Below, in pieces: positions 21,061 to 32,100 of a stretch of 64,000 bases of DNA. Both the position numbers and the translations under genes were made by a program. The notes under the pieces were generated by a model. It searched no databases, had not been told where the DNA came from, and was given only the letters and a program-made list of their open reading frames with translations. Position 1 is the first letter of the stretch. Every line of letters begins with the position of its first letter. Source of the stretch: Sceloporus undulatus (Eukaryota; Chordata; Lepidosauria; Squamata; Phrynosomatidae); contig NC_056527.1 in NCBI RefSeq assembly GCF_019175285.1, forward strand, positions 63,582,030 through 63,646,029. The letters are read 5' to 3'.

Positions 21061-22075
21061 AGAATCAGAGTCGGAAGAGACCACAAGGTCCATCCAGTCC
21101 AACCCCATTCTGCCATGCAGGAACTCTCAATCAAAGCATCCTCATTGACAGATGGCCATCCAGTCTCTGCTTAAAGACCTCCAAGGAAGGAGATTCCACT
21201 ACACTTTGAGGAAGTTTGTTCCACTGTTGAATAGCCCTGACTGTCAGGAAGTTCCTCCTAATGTTGAGGTGGAATCTCTTTTGCTGTAGCTTACATCCAT
21301 TGCTCCGGGTCCTAGTCTCTTGAGCAGCAGAAAACAAGCTTCTTCCATCCTCAATATGACACCTCTCCAAATATCTAAACAAGGCTATCATATTGCCCCT
21401 TAACTGTCTCTTCTCCAGGTTAAACATCCCTAGCTCCCTAAGTCGTTCCTCATAGAGCATGGTTTCCAGACCCTTCACCATTTTAGTCACCCTCCTTTGG
21501 ACACACTCCAGTTTCTCAATGTCCTTTTTGAATTGTGGTGCCCAGAACTGGACACAATGTTCCAGATGGGGCCTGACCAAAGCAGAATAGAGTGGCACTA
21601 TTACTTCCCTTGATCTAGACACTATGCAGCCTAAAATCGCATTGGCCTTGTTAGCTGCCGCATCACACTGTTAGCTCCTGTTCAACTTGTGGTCAACTTG
21701 GACTCCTAGATCCCTTTCACATGTAGTTTCATTCAGCCAGGTGTCCTCCATCCTATATGTGTGCATTTCATTTTTTCTATCTAAGTGCAGTACCTTACAT
21801 TTCTCTGTGTTGAATTTCATTTTGTTAGCTTTGGCCCAGCTTTCTAGTCTATTCAGGTCATTTTGAATCTTGATCCTGTCCTCTGGAGTATTAACTGTTC
21901 CTCCTAATTTGGTGTCATCTGTAAATTTGATAAGTATGCCCCCAATTCTGTCATCCAAGTCATTGATAAAGATGTTGAATAGCACTGGGCCCAGGACAGA
22001 GCCCTGTGGGACCCCACTGGTCACTTCTCTCCAGGATGAAAAGGAGCCATTATTGAGCAGTCAACCAATTACAAA
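21060..22075 (-). mobile_element. CR1 LINE, 5'-truncated
   Basis: Two antisense frames. At 21,671-22,024: SGVPQGSVLGPVLFNIFIND and ILIKFTDDTKL, the reverse transcriptase core (the usual FADDTKL box reads FTDDTKL). At 21,131-21,622: [48 protein letters not shown] and [16 protein letters not shown], the C-terminal part. The two frames meet near 21,650 through a frame shift. The 3' end carries the CR1-like CATAGAATCAGAG / GAAGAGACCACAAGG tail. It cannot encode a whole polymerase. Confidence 0.93.
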
Positions 22076-22109
22076 TCCATGTAATGACAAATCCACAAAC
22101 CATGTTTAG

Positions 22110-22205
22110 TTTGCAACATCTTGCCTGACGAAGAAGCCTATGGAGCTTTGAAAGCTTGCAACAAGTATATTGTGCATTTCGGTTGGGCAATAAAGGTATC
22201 ACTGG
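22110..22205 (+). repeat. Repeat fragment with CTGACGAAGAAGCC motif
   Basis: Holds CTTGCCTGACGAAGAAGCCT and ATTGTGCATTTCGGTTGGGC AATAAAGG-type sequence, common as a terminal segment of retroelements in lizards and other vertebrates. The family is not settled. Confidence 0.4.
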
Positions 22206-22459
22206 TTTTGTTTCTTTTTCTATTGCCACCTTATTTTGCAAAACTCTTGTTACAAGAGACCAGTCTTTCCCTCAGTGTTTCCTATATCTTTTTGATTCAG
22301 ACCCAGAACATTATTAATAGCCCAAGTTTGGAAGAGACAAGGCCTGCCAAAAGTTGATAGTGACATGATGACTGGCAGTTTGCTGGACTCCAACTCCCAT
22401 CATCCTTCACGATTGCCGCGGGGCTGACGGGAGCTGTAGTCCAACAGCGTCTGGAAGGA

Positions 22460-22860
22460 GGCGCCTTCCACATCCGGGTCCTGAGACTTTCACTCTCTCT
22501 GGACTGAACAGAGAGGAGGACCTCGCGCACCGCCCCATTGGCCGCAGAAGCCCCGCCTCCTCGCTCTCCGGGCCACGCCCCCTAGCTCCCCGGGCCCCGC
22601 CCCCTCGTCTCGCGTCGCCGCACCTCGAGCCCTTATTGGCTGCCTCCGCTCCGCTGCCTCGGCTTTCTGTTCCTCTCCGGCCACCGTCCTTTAGGCCTTT
22701 TTCTCGGCTCCGCCGCCTTTCCATCTCATTCTTTCTCTGCCGCTTGAGGTAAGCGGTCCTGTCCCTTCCTCCTCCTCTTCCCTGGCGCCTCAAAGGAGCC
22801 TTCTTTCCCGGGTGCTGGCTCTCGGAGGCCCGTTTGCCCGTCCCTCCGCTGCCCAAGGCC
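22460..22860 (+). promoter_or_regulatory. STARD3NL: CpG-rich promoter of STARD3NL
   Basis: A sharp rise in G+C and CpG. GC boxes GGCCACGCCCCC and GGCCCCGCCCCC lie at about 22,570-22,605. Reverse CCAAT boxes (ATTGG) lie at about 22,538 and 22,636. No TATA box is seen. This is the usual shape of a housekeeping promoter and it sits directly before the non-coding first exon. Confidence 0.85.
22650..22748 (+). other. STARD3NL: STARD3NL exon 1 (5' untranslated)
   Basis: The pyrimidine-rich stretch ends at a strong splice donor, CTTGAG|GTAAGC. The start is only approximate. It is inferred as the first exon because exon 2 opens with an acceptor and untranslated bases. Confidence 0.6.
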
Positions 22861-22869
22861 TCCCTTAAA

Positions 22870-23030
22870 GCCTTTTCTAGCTCAGTGCTAGGGAATCCTG
22901 GGAACTGGAGCGTCTTGTGGCACCAGAGCCTGGATGTCTCACAAAACCACGCTTCCCAGGTTCAATACTGAGCCAGGGCAGTTAATGCGGTCTCATGTCG
23001 GATTATCTCCGCAGTATGTTTTGGGCCTTT
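22870..23030. repeat. Foldback MITE (GGAATTCTGGGA type), decayed copy
   Basis: The arms AGGGAATCCTGGGAACTGGA and CCACGCTTCCCAGGTTCAAT pair imperfectly around the centre, followed by GCAGTTAATGCGGTCTCATG. It is the same family as the next copy. Confidence 0.55.
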
Positions 23031-23044
23031 GTTGGCAGCCTCTC

Positions 23045-23215
23045 CACTGCAGGAAGTAACCTGGTCTGACTTGCTTTAACTGCCACGGCTCCATGCTATG
23101 GAATTCTGGGAATGTTAGCGGAGCTCTGGTGCCCCGACAAACTGCAGCTCCCAGAATTCCATGGTAGTTAAAGCAGAGTCAGACCGGATTATTTATGCAG
23201 TGTGGATGCAGCCTT
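23045..23215. repeat. Foldback MITE (GGAATTCTGGGA type)
   Basis: TTAACTGCCACGGCTCCATG, GGAATTCTGGGAATGTTAG and the mirrored GCTCCCAGAATTCCATGG, TAGTTAAAGCAGAGTCAGAC give hairpin arms; the end CAGTGTGGATGCAGCC is the usual terminus of this lizard repeat. Confidence 0.65.
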
Positions 23216-23289
23216 CAAGACCCTGAGCAATGAATTCTGGGAGATGTCATGATCCTGGTTGTTTGGGTTTCTTCTGAGGGCAGTTTTAC

Positions 23290-23556
23290 TCATTGAGTAG
23301 GCTTTGGAGCAATGGATGCAAGCTCCAGGAAAAGAGGCTCCAGCTCAACATTAGGAGGAACCTCCAGACAATAAGGGCTATTCAATAGTGGAACACACTC
23401 CTTTGGAGGGTAATAGAGTCTCCTTCCTTGGAGGTCTTTAAACAGAGGCTGGATGGCCATCTGTCAATGGGGATGCTTTGATTGGGAGTTCCTGCATGGC
23501 AGAAGGGGGTTGGACCGGATGGCCCTTGTGGTCTCTTCCAACTCTATGAATCTATG
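23290..23556 (+). mobile_element. CR1 LINE 3' end
   Basis: Sense orientation. Carries the last part of ORF2 (GGCTATTCAATAGTGGAACA, CAGAGGCTGGATGGCCATCT) and the 3' tail GGACCGGATGGCCCTTGTGG ... CTCTATGAATCTATG. Heavily 5' truncated. Confidence 0.8.
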
Positions 23557-23772
23557 GCCTGTTCCAGACTGCCAAAATAAAGCTGCTTGGGGTCTCTTTG
23601 GAGGTATGCTATTTAAATTATGCATGGGTCCTAAGAGTCCGGAGGTCACGCCAAAGCCATACTCCATTCCTAAGCACTGGAGGGCAGCTTTTGTGCAGCT
23701 TCCGGATTCTTAGGATGCATGCATCATTTAAACAGAGACCCAAAGCAGCTTTATTTTGGCAGTCTGTAACAG
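23557..23772. mobile_element. Foldback MITE copy 2
   Basis: Starts GGCCTGTTCCAGACTGCC and ends GGCAGTCTGTAACAGGCC, with long mirrored arms. It lies within the CR1 3' flank: TAT occurs on both sides and may be a 3-bp target duplication. Confidence 0.85.
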
Positions 23773-24439
23773 GCCTATGAAACAGGAAGGGAAAAAACTA
23801 CAATTGGAGATGTTAGTCAGATGTTAATTTGGAGGGATGCCGTTTAAATGACACATATATGTTTTCAACTACATCTATGATGAGGCTATATCCCACAGTT
23901 GGCTGTGATTTCCCACTGTTACGAAGTGTAACTAGCAACAGATACTAGTCAAGTATTAGTTCTTACTTAACTTGGATTATATAACATTGCAAAGTCTTTT
24001 ATTGTATGTATTGATTGGCATTATGCTGATTTCATTTGTGCAGGGCAAGATGTTTATATTGATCAGTGTAATGTCATTTTATTGGTTCAAACTGCTGATG
24101 GCTTTTGTTGTGGTTATGCAGCCTTCCTATTTCTGCTTCAAGACAATATTTTAAAACATTTAACCCAAAAAGAACAAATTGATATTAGATAATATGAATT
24201 ATACAGTATTTTATTTATGTTTTGTATATGCTACCAATTGTACCAGTCAACTCACATATGGTTTGGGGTCCCCAAAGTATATAATACATCATTTTGTTAT
24301 TTTGATCCTTTTACATTTCACCTCCAAGCTGAGAGACTATTGTTTCCAAAGAAAATGAATTTTGTATATGAGGAATGACAATAAATTTACATGATCAAAT
24401 AAGGGCTAAATTGATTCACTATTGAACTTTCCTTTGTAG

Positions 24440-24738
24440 AGAGAGATCTCCTATATGGCTAAACCTGGCAGTGATGCTGAAGCTGAAAAAACCCTGGTGT
24501 AACCGAAGATAGGATGAATCGGCTGCCAGAAGATCAAGCAAGTGCCCTGGGCAGCAGTTTGGGCTCCCAGCCTTCTTTACGAGATGTTCATTCCATAAAC
24601 CCAGCCCAGCTAATGGCGAGAATTGAAACTTACGAAAGCAGGGAGAAGAAAGGAATCTCTGATGTCCGAAGGACTTTTTGTCTTTTTGTTACCTTTGACC
24701 TACTCTTTATAACCTTACTGTGGATAATAGAGTTAAAT
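24440..24738 (+). CDS. STARD3NL: STARD3NL exon 2, start codon at 24,514
   Basis: Acceptor TTTGTAG before 24,440, donor AAT|GTGAGT. Codes 75 residues up to IIELN, including the first membrane segment. The ATG is the first in this frame after an upstream stop (TAA at about 24,500). Confidence 0.93.
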
Positions 24739-26072
24739 GTGAGTATTTCTAAAGATAGACGTTGTTCTGAAAGTTGGTGAGCAACAATTATGAATTCCAA
24801 GACTTCATTAGGTTCTAGTCCCATGTCAACTGACCTGGAAGAAATCCCCACTGAACTTAATGAGAGCTAAGTAGATGTGTCTAAGGCCTGTTACAGACTG
24901 CCAAAATAAAGCTGCTTGGGATCTCTTTGGAGGTATGCTATTTAAATGATGCATGGGTCCTAAGAGTCCGGAAGTCGCCACACTCCATTCCTAAGCACTG
25001 GAGTGCAGCTTTAGTGCAGCTTCTGGATTCTTAGGATGCATGCATCATTTAAATAGCATACCTCCAAAGAGACCCCAAGCAGCTTTATTTTGGCAGTCTG
25101 TAACAGGCCCAAGATTGTACTGTTAGTTTCTTTATGTTGACCTGGATTTATCAACTGCAGCAACAAGAAAAACACTTTTTAGTTGAGCAATGACTGCTGC
25201 ATGTAACACTACTAGGATAAAGTAAGAATTCTTGGACCATTTTGATAAGGTATATCAGTCTCAGTCTCCAGTTGATAAAGTATGCCCACTGTATGAACAG
25301 AAGGCAGATGGGGCAATTATGAAGCACAATCAGAGATAATAAGATATCATAGTATGTGGTTGTGATAAGATGTATTTATTTTACAACCATTTCTAGCTTG
25401 AGAGCTATTGCTTGGTGGACCAGAACAATTCTGATCTTGAAGAAGCTGTCACTTTGATATCATTTGAAAATAAGCATCACACAATCAGGTCAAGAATGAA
25501 CTATGCAGCAGAAAGAGAACAGTAAAATAACACCAAAACAGACTAGTGTTTAAAAGGTATACAGTTGGCCCTCAACTTTCAGAAGGGATTGGAGGTGCAG
25601 CCTCACTGAAAGTGGAAGAACTATGAATGTAGGCCTGGGTTTTTTTTAACCTGAGAACACTTCTCTAGGCATCTGTAGGTCCTCAAGCATGACTCTGTGG
25701 TCCACTTCTGCTGTAGGTTGACCTATATACTGGTGAATCACACTGGTGGACCTACAAATACCTAGAAAAGTGTTCTGTATAGGCATTTGTAGGTTTTCCA
25801 GCGGGATTCTATGCTCAGCTTCTGGCAGAGGTTGACCATAGAAACATGCTGGAGGATGCACAGAAGCCTAGAGACAGCCCCCCCCCCCCCCCGGTGGCAG
25901 GGGCAAATATAGTAATTGGTGAATAATCAAACCCAAAATTGCTTAATCCACAAATGTGGAGGGAGGATAATATTCTCCCGTGCCCCCCCAAATATATGCT
26001 TCCATGTTGAGAAAATGACTTGAGGAAACTAGTATGGATTCAGCTGAAAAGATGTACAGCCCCCCAATGCTA

Positions 26073-26124
<52 letters not shown>

Positions 26125-29100
26125 CCGCTGGGAGAAATTATCTGGAGGTGTGGGGCAGGGTGTTATCGGTATGCTGATGACACCCAGATATTTTTCTCCA
26201 TGTCTCAGTCTACAGCTCTGTCTTCAGATGGCATTTCTCCTCTCAGTGAATGTCTTAATCCAGTAATCGACTGGATGAGGAAAAACAGATTAAAACTGAA
26301 TCCAGACAAAACGGAGGTACTTACAGTAGCTGCCCCAAATTCAGGTATTGGGACACAACCTCCAGTCCTAGATGGGCTCACACTCTCCTCAAAGGACTGT
26401 GCTGGCAGTCTGGAGGTGCTCCTAGATGCGATGGTCAGGAGTGCCTGTTACCACCTTCGGCTGATACGCCAGCTGCGCCCTTTCCTGGAAGTAAGGGACC
26501 TAGAAACTGGTACACAATGGTGGTAACTTCACATCCCGACTTCTGTAATGCACTCTACCTGGGGCTACCCTTGTGCTTAGTTTGGAAACTTCAATTAGTG
26601 CAGAACATGGCAGCCAGGTTGGTCTCAGGTGAAACCAGAAGGAACCACATAACACCAATTTTAAGATCGTTTCACTGGCTACCCATTAGTTTCCAGGCAC
26701 AGTACAAGGTGTTGGTTATTACCTTTAAAGCCCTAAATGGCTTGGGTCCAACCTACCTTCGGAACTGCCTCCTCCTGTACAATCCACCCCACATACTCAG
26801 GTCCTTTGGGGAGAACTTATTGCAACCTGTGAGAACTAGATTGTCGGCAACCGCCCAGAGGACCTTTTCGGCAACTGTTCCCAGATTATGGAATGGCCTG
26901 CCAGAAGAGATTGTCACATTACCACCTTAAACACCTTTTAAATAGCATTAGAGGTGGATCTTTTCCGACAGGCCTTTCCTGAATAGATAAGCGGCCACCA
27001 AAAATCTGAACCTCCTATATCCCTGACTCTCGCCACAGCCACTGCTTTCACCTGTTTGTTAATTTTGTTTGTTAATTTTATCGGCCATGTATGGGGTTTG
27101 CTGCTCACTCTGTTGACCGGGGATTTACCCCTGTTCTCAATCCAGTCTTATCTCATTGTGATTATCACCAGCTTTTCCAGCATCTTGAAAATTTTTCCAG
27201 TTTCTTTGATCATCTTGTGAAAAGATTCTTGAAGGGCTACAAGAATCTCTTGTTAGGAAATGACATTTATGTGTCCACAAGATAGAGCCGTAGCGGAACC
27301 TATTACAGTTCCAGTGACAGTTGACACTTGAATTATGGAATGTTGATGCTGTCAGTCCTTCTGAGAGAGAGAGTGTCAGTTATGACAGTTGGCGTTAGAG
27401 TAACTGCCTCTCTGTTTTTGTTGTTATGGTTGTTTGGTTGGCAAAGTAACTTATTTATTAAAGTAACTTATTTATTAAAGCCCTCGTGTAGAGTGAAGGC
27501 TTGAAGTGCTCTTGTCGTTATTTCTCAAGCTGGGAGCTTAAGGCCAATTGCAGCGGTGAAGGAATATTTTTCTTCTTGGCCTGAATACCTTTGCAGACAT
27601 GTCTTCAGATTCCTTCTCCCTGGCGTCCTGTTGACGTGGTTCAGCTCTGTAGGTGGTTGTGGTGGACACAGCACATCTTTCACGCCCTAACATCTCTATC
27701 ATCCAGTGTTGGGCCTATATCTCGGTGGACCCTGGAACTTGCCTAGGGACAACTGTGCAGGAAATCATTTGTGCCTGTGGCTACCTGTAATCTCATCACT
27801 GTCCTGGAAGACTGCTTTCCTGATTCTGATCATGACTGCCAGATAGCCTGGTGGGCTCTGTGCTCTCTGGCTGGACTGTCCATACTTGAATTTCTACCCT
27901 GATCAGGCCACCTGAGACCAAGCATTACCTTCTTGCCCATGGTAGTGTTGACCTTCCATATCAACCAGGACATTGTTCTCCTGACTTTCCTGCGGAACCC
28001 GAATTTGGACTTTGAAATATGGTGGCACTGTCTTGACATGTGGAGTACTACCCTTCTACATTGATAAGACTGCGGCATTTCAGGCCTCACAAAAACTTGG
28101 CATGCTATTCTTCGATGAAGAAAGGATTTATTGTTTCATTGTAGTGCTTCTGGAAGTGGGTGGCATTGGCCCATTCATCTAGTATATTGACTGACTTGAA
28201 CAGACCCTCCAGCTTGGATTCGAGCCCATTTTACACAGGCCATTGCCATGTCTTCTGCCTTCTTGGCTGGGGTTTCACTTGATATTTGTCAGGCAGATAC
28301 CTTGTCATAGCCCACGACTTTCATAATTCACTACAGAGTGGACTAAAGTTTCTGACACTTTCTGGGAGAGCTGTACTTCATTTCAGTTTATCTCAAATGT
28401 ATTTTTGAAGTTTTGAATTTGTATAGTGGGGTCTCCCTATCCATGGATTTGTCATCTGTGGATTTAAGCCCTTGGATGGCAAGCCTGTGTTGTCCTCATG
28501 TCTGCACCGCCACTAGGGACAGCCCCCCCTTGTCCCTGTCGTGCGTGCACATGGCTGATACTCCATTAGGGACTGTCCCTAATGGTGGTGTGGCCATGTG
28601 CACATGCCACCATTGGGGACAATGGGGGCTGTCTCTAATTGTGGTGTGGTCACATGCATGCACTGCCATTGAGGACAATGAGACTTAAGGTTTTATGGAT
28701 TTTGGTATCCAAGTGGGAGGTCCAGAACAGATTCTCGTGGATACCAAGGTCCTATTGTACTATGTTTTGATGTTTCAGGGTATTTCCCTTAAAACTGCTT
28801 TTATTGCATTGTATGGGTGGGAGGCATTATGCTCATGTTTCATGCTGATATCTTGCATTTCATTTACTTTTCAGTAAACTTTTAACATGTTTGCAATGAT
28901 GCTCCCACCTCCTTGCATGTAGCTTGCTAGTCTCTCATTTGTGCGAGTCACAAAGACCACAAATGTTGTATACCTGTAAGTGTAGATCTGTGACTGGTCA
29001 TCTGTGAACTCATGTAACTCCACCCATCCTCCCCGTCTTGTGTCCTGCTTGTTCCATTGGTGTTCATGGAACTGGTGGTTTTACTGGGAGGGCTCCTATA

Positions 29101-32100
29101 TTGGGCTGGTGGACGGGACTACTGCTAAGATGCTTATGTAAAATGCTCTAGAAATTTCTGAAAGATGCATTGTGCAGAAGCAGGATAGCCCATTTGTGTG
29201 AGTTCACAGATAACCACTCAAAGGACTACAGTTAAAGGTATGCAACCTGTCCATTCTAAAAATGGCCAGCTTATAATTCCATTCTTGGAGATTCGGGGGT
29301 AGTACAGTATGTGGGTAGGCAGTGCAAAATAGGCTCCTTTTATTTTAAGAAATCGCTGGGATGTTAAGAAGGGCCTAGCAGCCACAAAATCAACAACAAG
29401 TTTGAGGACAGCATGTGATATATGAGCCATACTCTGCCCATCTTGGGTTAACTGTTTTAATAACTTAAAATACACATAACTGAGTATGTGACTGAAAATA
29501 TATACTTTTGTTTATATTAATGTCTAGGACAATTTTATTTCTCTTTAGGTAAATGGGGGCATTGAGAAGACACTAGAAAAAGAAGTCCTCCATTATGACT
29601 ACCACTCTTCATATTTTGATATTTTTGTAAGTATTTGCTTTGTGTATAGTACTTCTTCTGTGTTAAGAAGCTTCTATCTTAGTTTTTGTTTGAATCAAAC
29701 TATCTCTACAGGCACAAGAAACATCGAAATAATAGAAAACTGCACAGGTAAAAGTAGCTACATGCTACTCGGACAAATGCATGTTATTGCTAAGAGTTGC
29801 ATTAATTAGCTTATGTTAATAAGTACAGTTTGTTTTCCTCCCAATTTTTGTGTTGGAAAAATACAGTATGAGCAAAATGACCTGGGCACGGTGATGAAAT
29901 GGGACCTAATTTTGTTTCTTGACCTTCGAAAACCTAATGGGTGTGAGCAACTTTGATCGCTTTAGGTGGCATTTTCACCTTCTTATTGACTATAGCCTAC
30001 ACTTCCACCATCATTGGCCAAAACTTTTAAAAAACAAAAACAGAAAACCCCCCAAAATCAAATTAAAATGGCCAGACAAGCCACCAGAATCTCAAGGAGT
30101 TGTTATGGCATTAGGTTATTTCACACACAACTTAGGCCTGTTTTGGCTTTTTAAAAATGGAAGAGACCACTGCAGGCCCCGGTGGTCTGCATGTGGGTCA
30201 ACACTTCGCCAACTCCTGCACTCATACTAGATTGTAAAAAAGCATTTAGCAATATTGTTTGAACAATTGGTTTAGTATTGAATTAATAGTATTATCAGCA
30301 ACGTGACTTATGGCCTAGATTACACTGCAGAATTGAAAAGAATTAGGATTTGGTGAGAGGGGAAACAGAGTGAGTTTTTTCACTTTTAGTATTCAAAAGA
30401 GTTCTGAGTTGTGGAACTCTTAAGTGAATGTCTTTTATTCCAGGCTAAGCTGGTGGATCTTGGGGTTTTAATAAAACTGGCCCTGGTTGTTGCAGTTATA
30501 AAGGACTGTGGAACAGATGGATTTTAGAAGAATAGCCATGGAAAACAGAGGGTTTTATTGGGTTTTTTTATTACAGTACACACATAAAAGCAGACAGCAA
30601 ATCAGGAAATGAGAAAAACCAACAATAAAAAACAAAACAATTCATAGTCTAAATAGTGCTCCAATCTTTTTCAACACCCAAGAGAGAAGAAAGCTGGACT
30701 GATTGCAAATAATGACAGTAAGAATTTAACAGAAAGAGTAGAATATTCCCAGAATTTGCTTTTAAAATTTAACACTCTAATCACATTGGTTGAAGAGGTT
30801 ATGCTCTCAACAATATTATTCAGGTGCTGTCAAAGTGATTGCATATGATCAGAGGTTGAATAAATCTGAGATCACCATATCACACAGAAAATAGTTGTAG
30901 CAGCCTGGATTGTAAAGGCAGGGAAGTAGTTAAATGCTGAGGAGGGTGGGAAAAATCTGCTTTTTCCAATTTTGACAAAGCAGTGACTGGCCCAGGGGAC
31001 TGGCTGGGGAGGAGACAGGTGTAGAATGAAGTCCATAAGATCCCTCTGGAGAAAAGTGGGATAATATATGAACACAAAATATTGAAGATGTTACATAATT
31101 TTAATTTTCTGGATCAATACTTCAAAATGACATTAATGCTTTTTCTTCCCCCACCCCTCTAATTTCTCTGTAGCTTCTGGCAGTCTTTCGGTTCAAGATT
31201 TTGATACTTGCATATGCATTGTGCAGACTGCGACACTGGTGGGCAATAGCAGTAAGTAGCAGACTTTTGAACAGACTTTTGAGACATGGAAAAGTACTGT
31301 TTACTTGTTAGTATGTTCATAATGTAATATGCTTTCCAAAGCTGTATTACTTCAGTCATTTTTAAAATACATAACAGTATAATGTAGATTAGTATTCCCA
31401 TGTTTGGAATCACAGAGGATTTTGCCAGTTCATTGGCTAGTTACGTTTATAAAAATTCTGAGTTCAGGAAGTTTAAACTCTGATTGCCCAGAGTTTAGTA
31501 AGGATCACTGTTCTTGTGTGGTAGTCTATCATGCTGTGTTGTGGCTTTTAGAACTAAACCTGAGAAAGCAGCTACATTCATAACCATTGCTGTTTTTTTT
31601 AAAGTTTACAACTGCAGTAACCAGTGCCTTCTTGTTAGCAAAAGTAATTATTTCAAAGGTATGTATTGTCATAGTGAATGCTAAATTAAATTACATAAAT
31701 TTCATAATTTTCCATTGTGATAATTTTTACATAATGTATTTTCTCTCTGTTCCTCCTTCAAGCTGTTATCTCAAGGTGCTTTTGGCTATGTGTTGCCCAT
31801 CATATCTTTCATCCTCGCCTGGATAGAAACCTGGTTCCTGGATTTCAAAGTTTTACCACAGGAAGCAGAAGAAGAAAACAGTATGTTTCTTTGCTCTCTG
31901 TAGTATTGGTGCCAGGAATGTTGTTTGTTTTGCATTCTGAAGTGATTCTTAAATATGTCCATGACCCCCAGGAGGCCACTGTGTTTTCTCATAGGGGGTC
32001 TGTGGAGGCTTGAAGTTGCTCAGTTCATCTCCTCCCTGTAACAGAATGGCAATGTGGCAGGAGACAAAACAAAAACCAGTTGGCTGGGCCTGTGCATTGC

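Noticed and set aside
22407-22856. 149-codon antisense frame over the CpG island
   Set aside because: G+C-rich sequence lacks stops by composition; the STARD3NL promoter explains the stretch.
28413-28688. Open frame with repeated CTAT/CHHW peptide
   Set aside because: Caused by the tandem palindromic core of a MITE.
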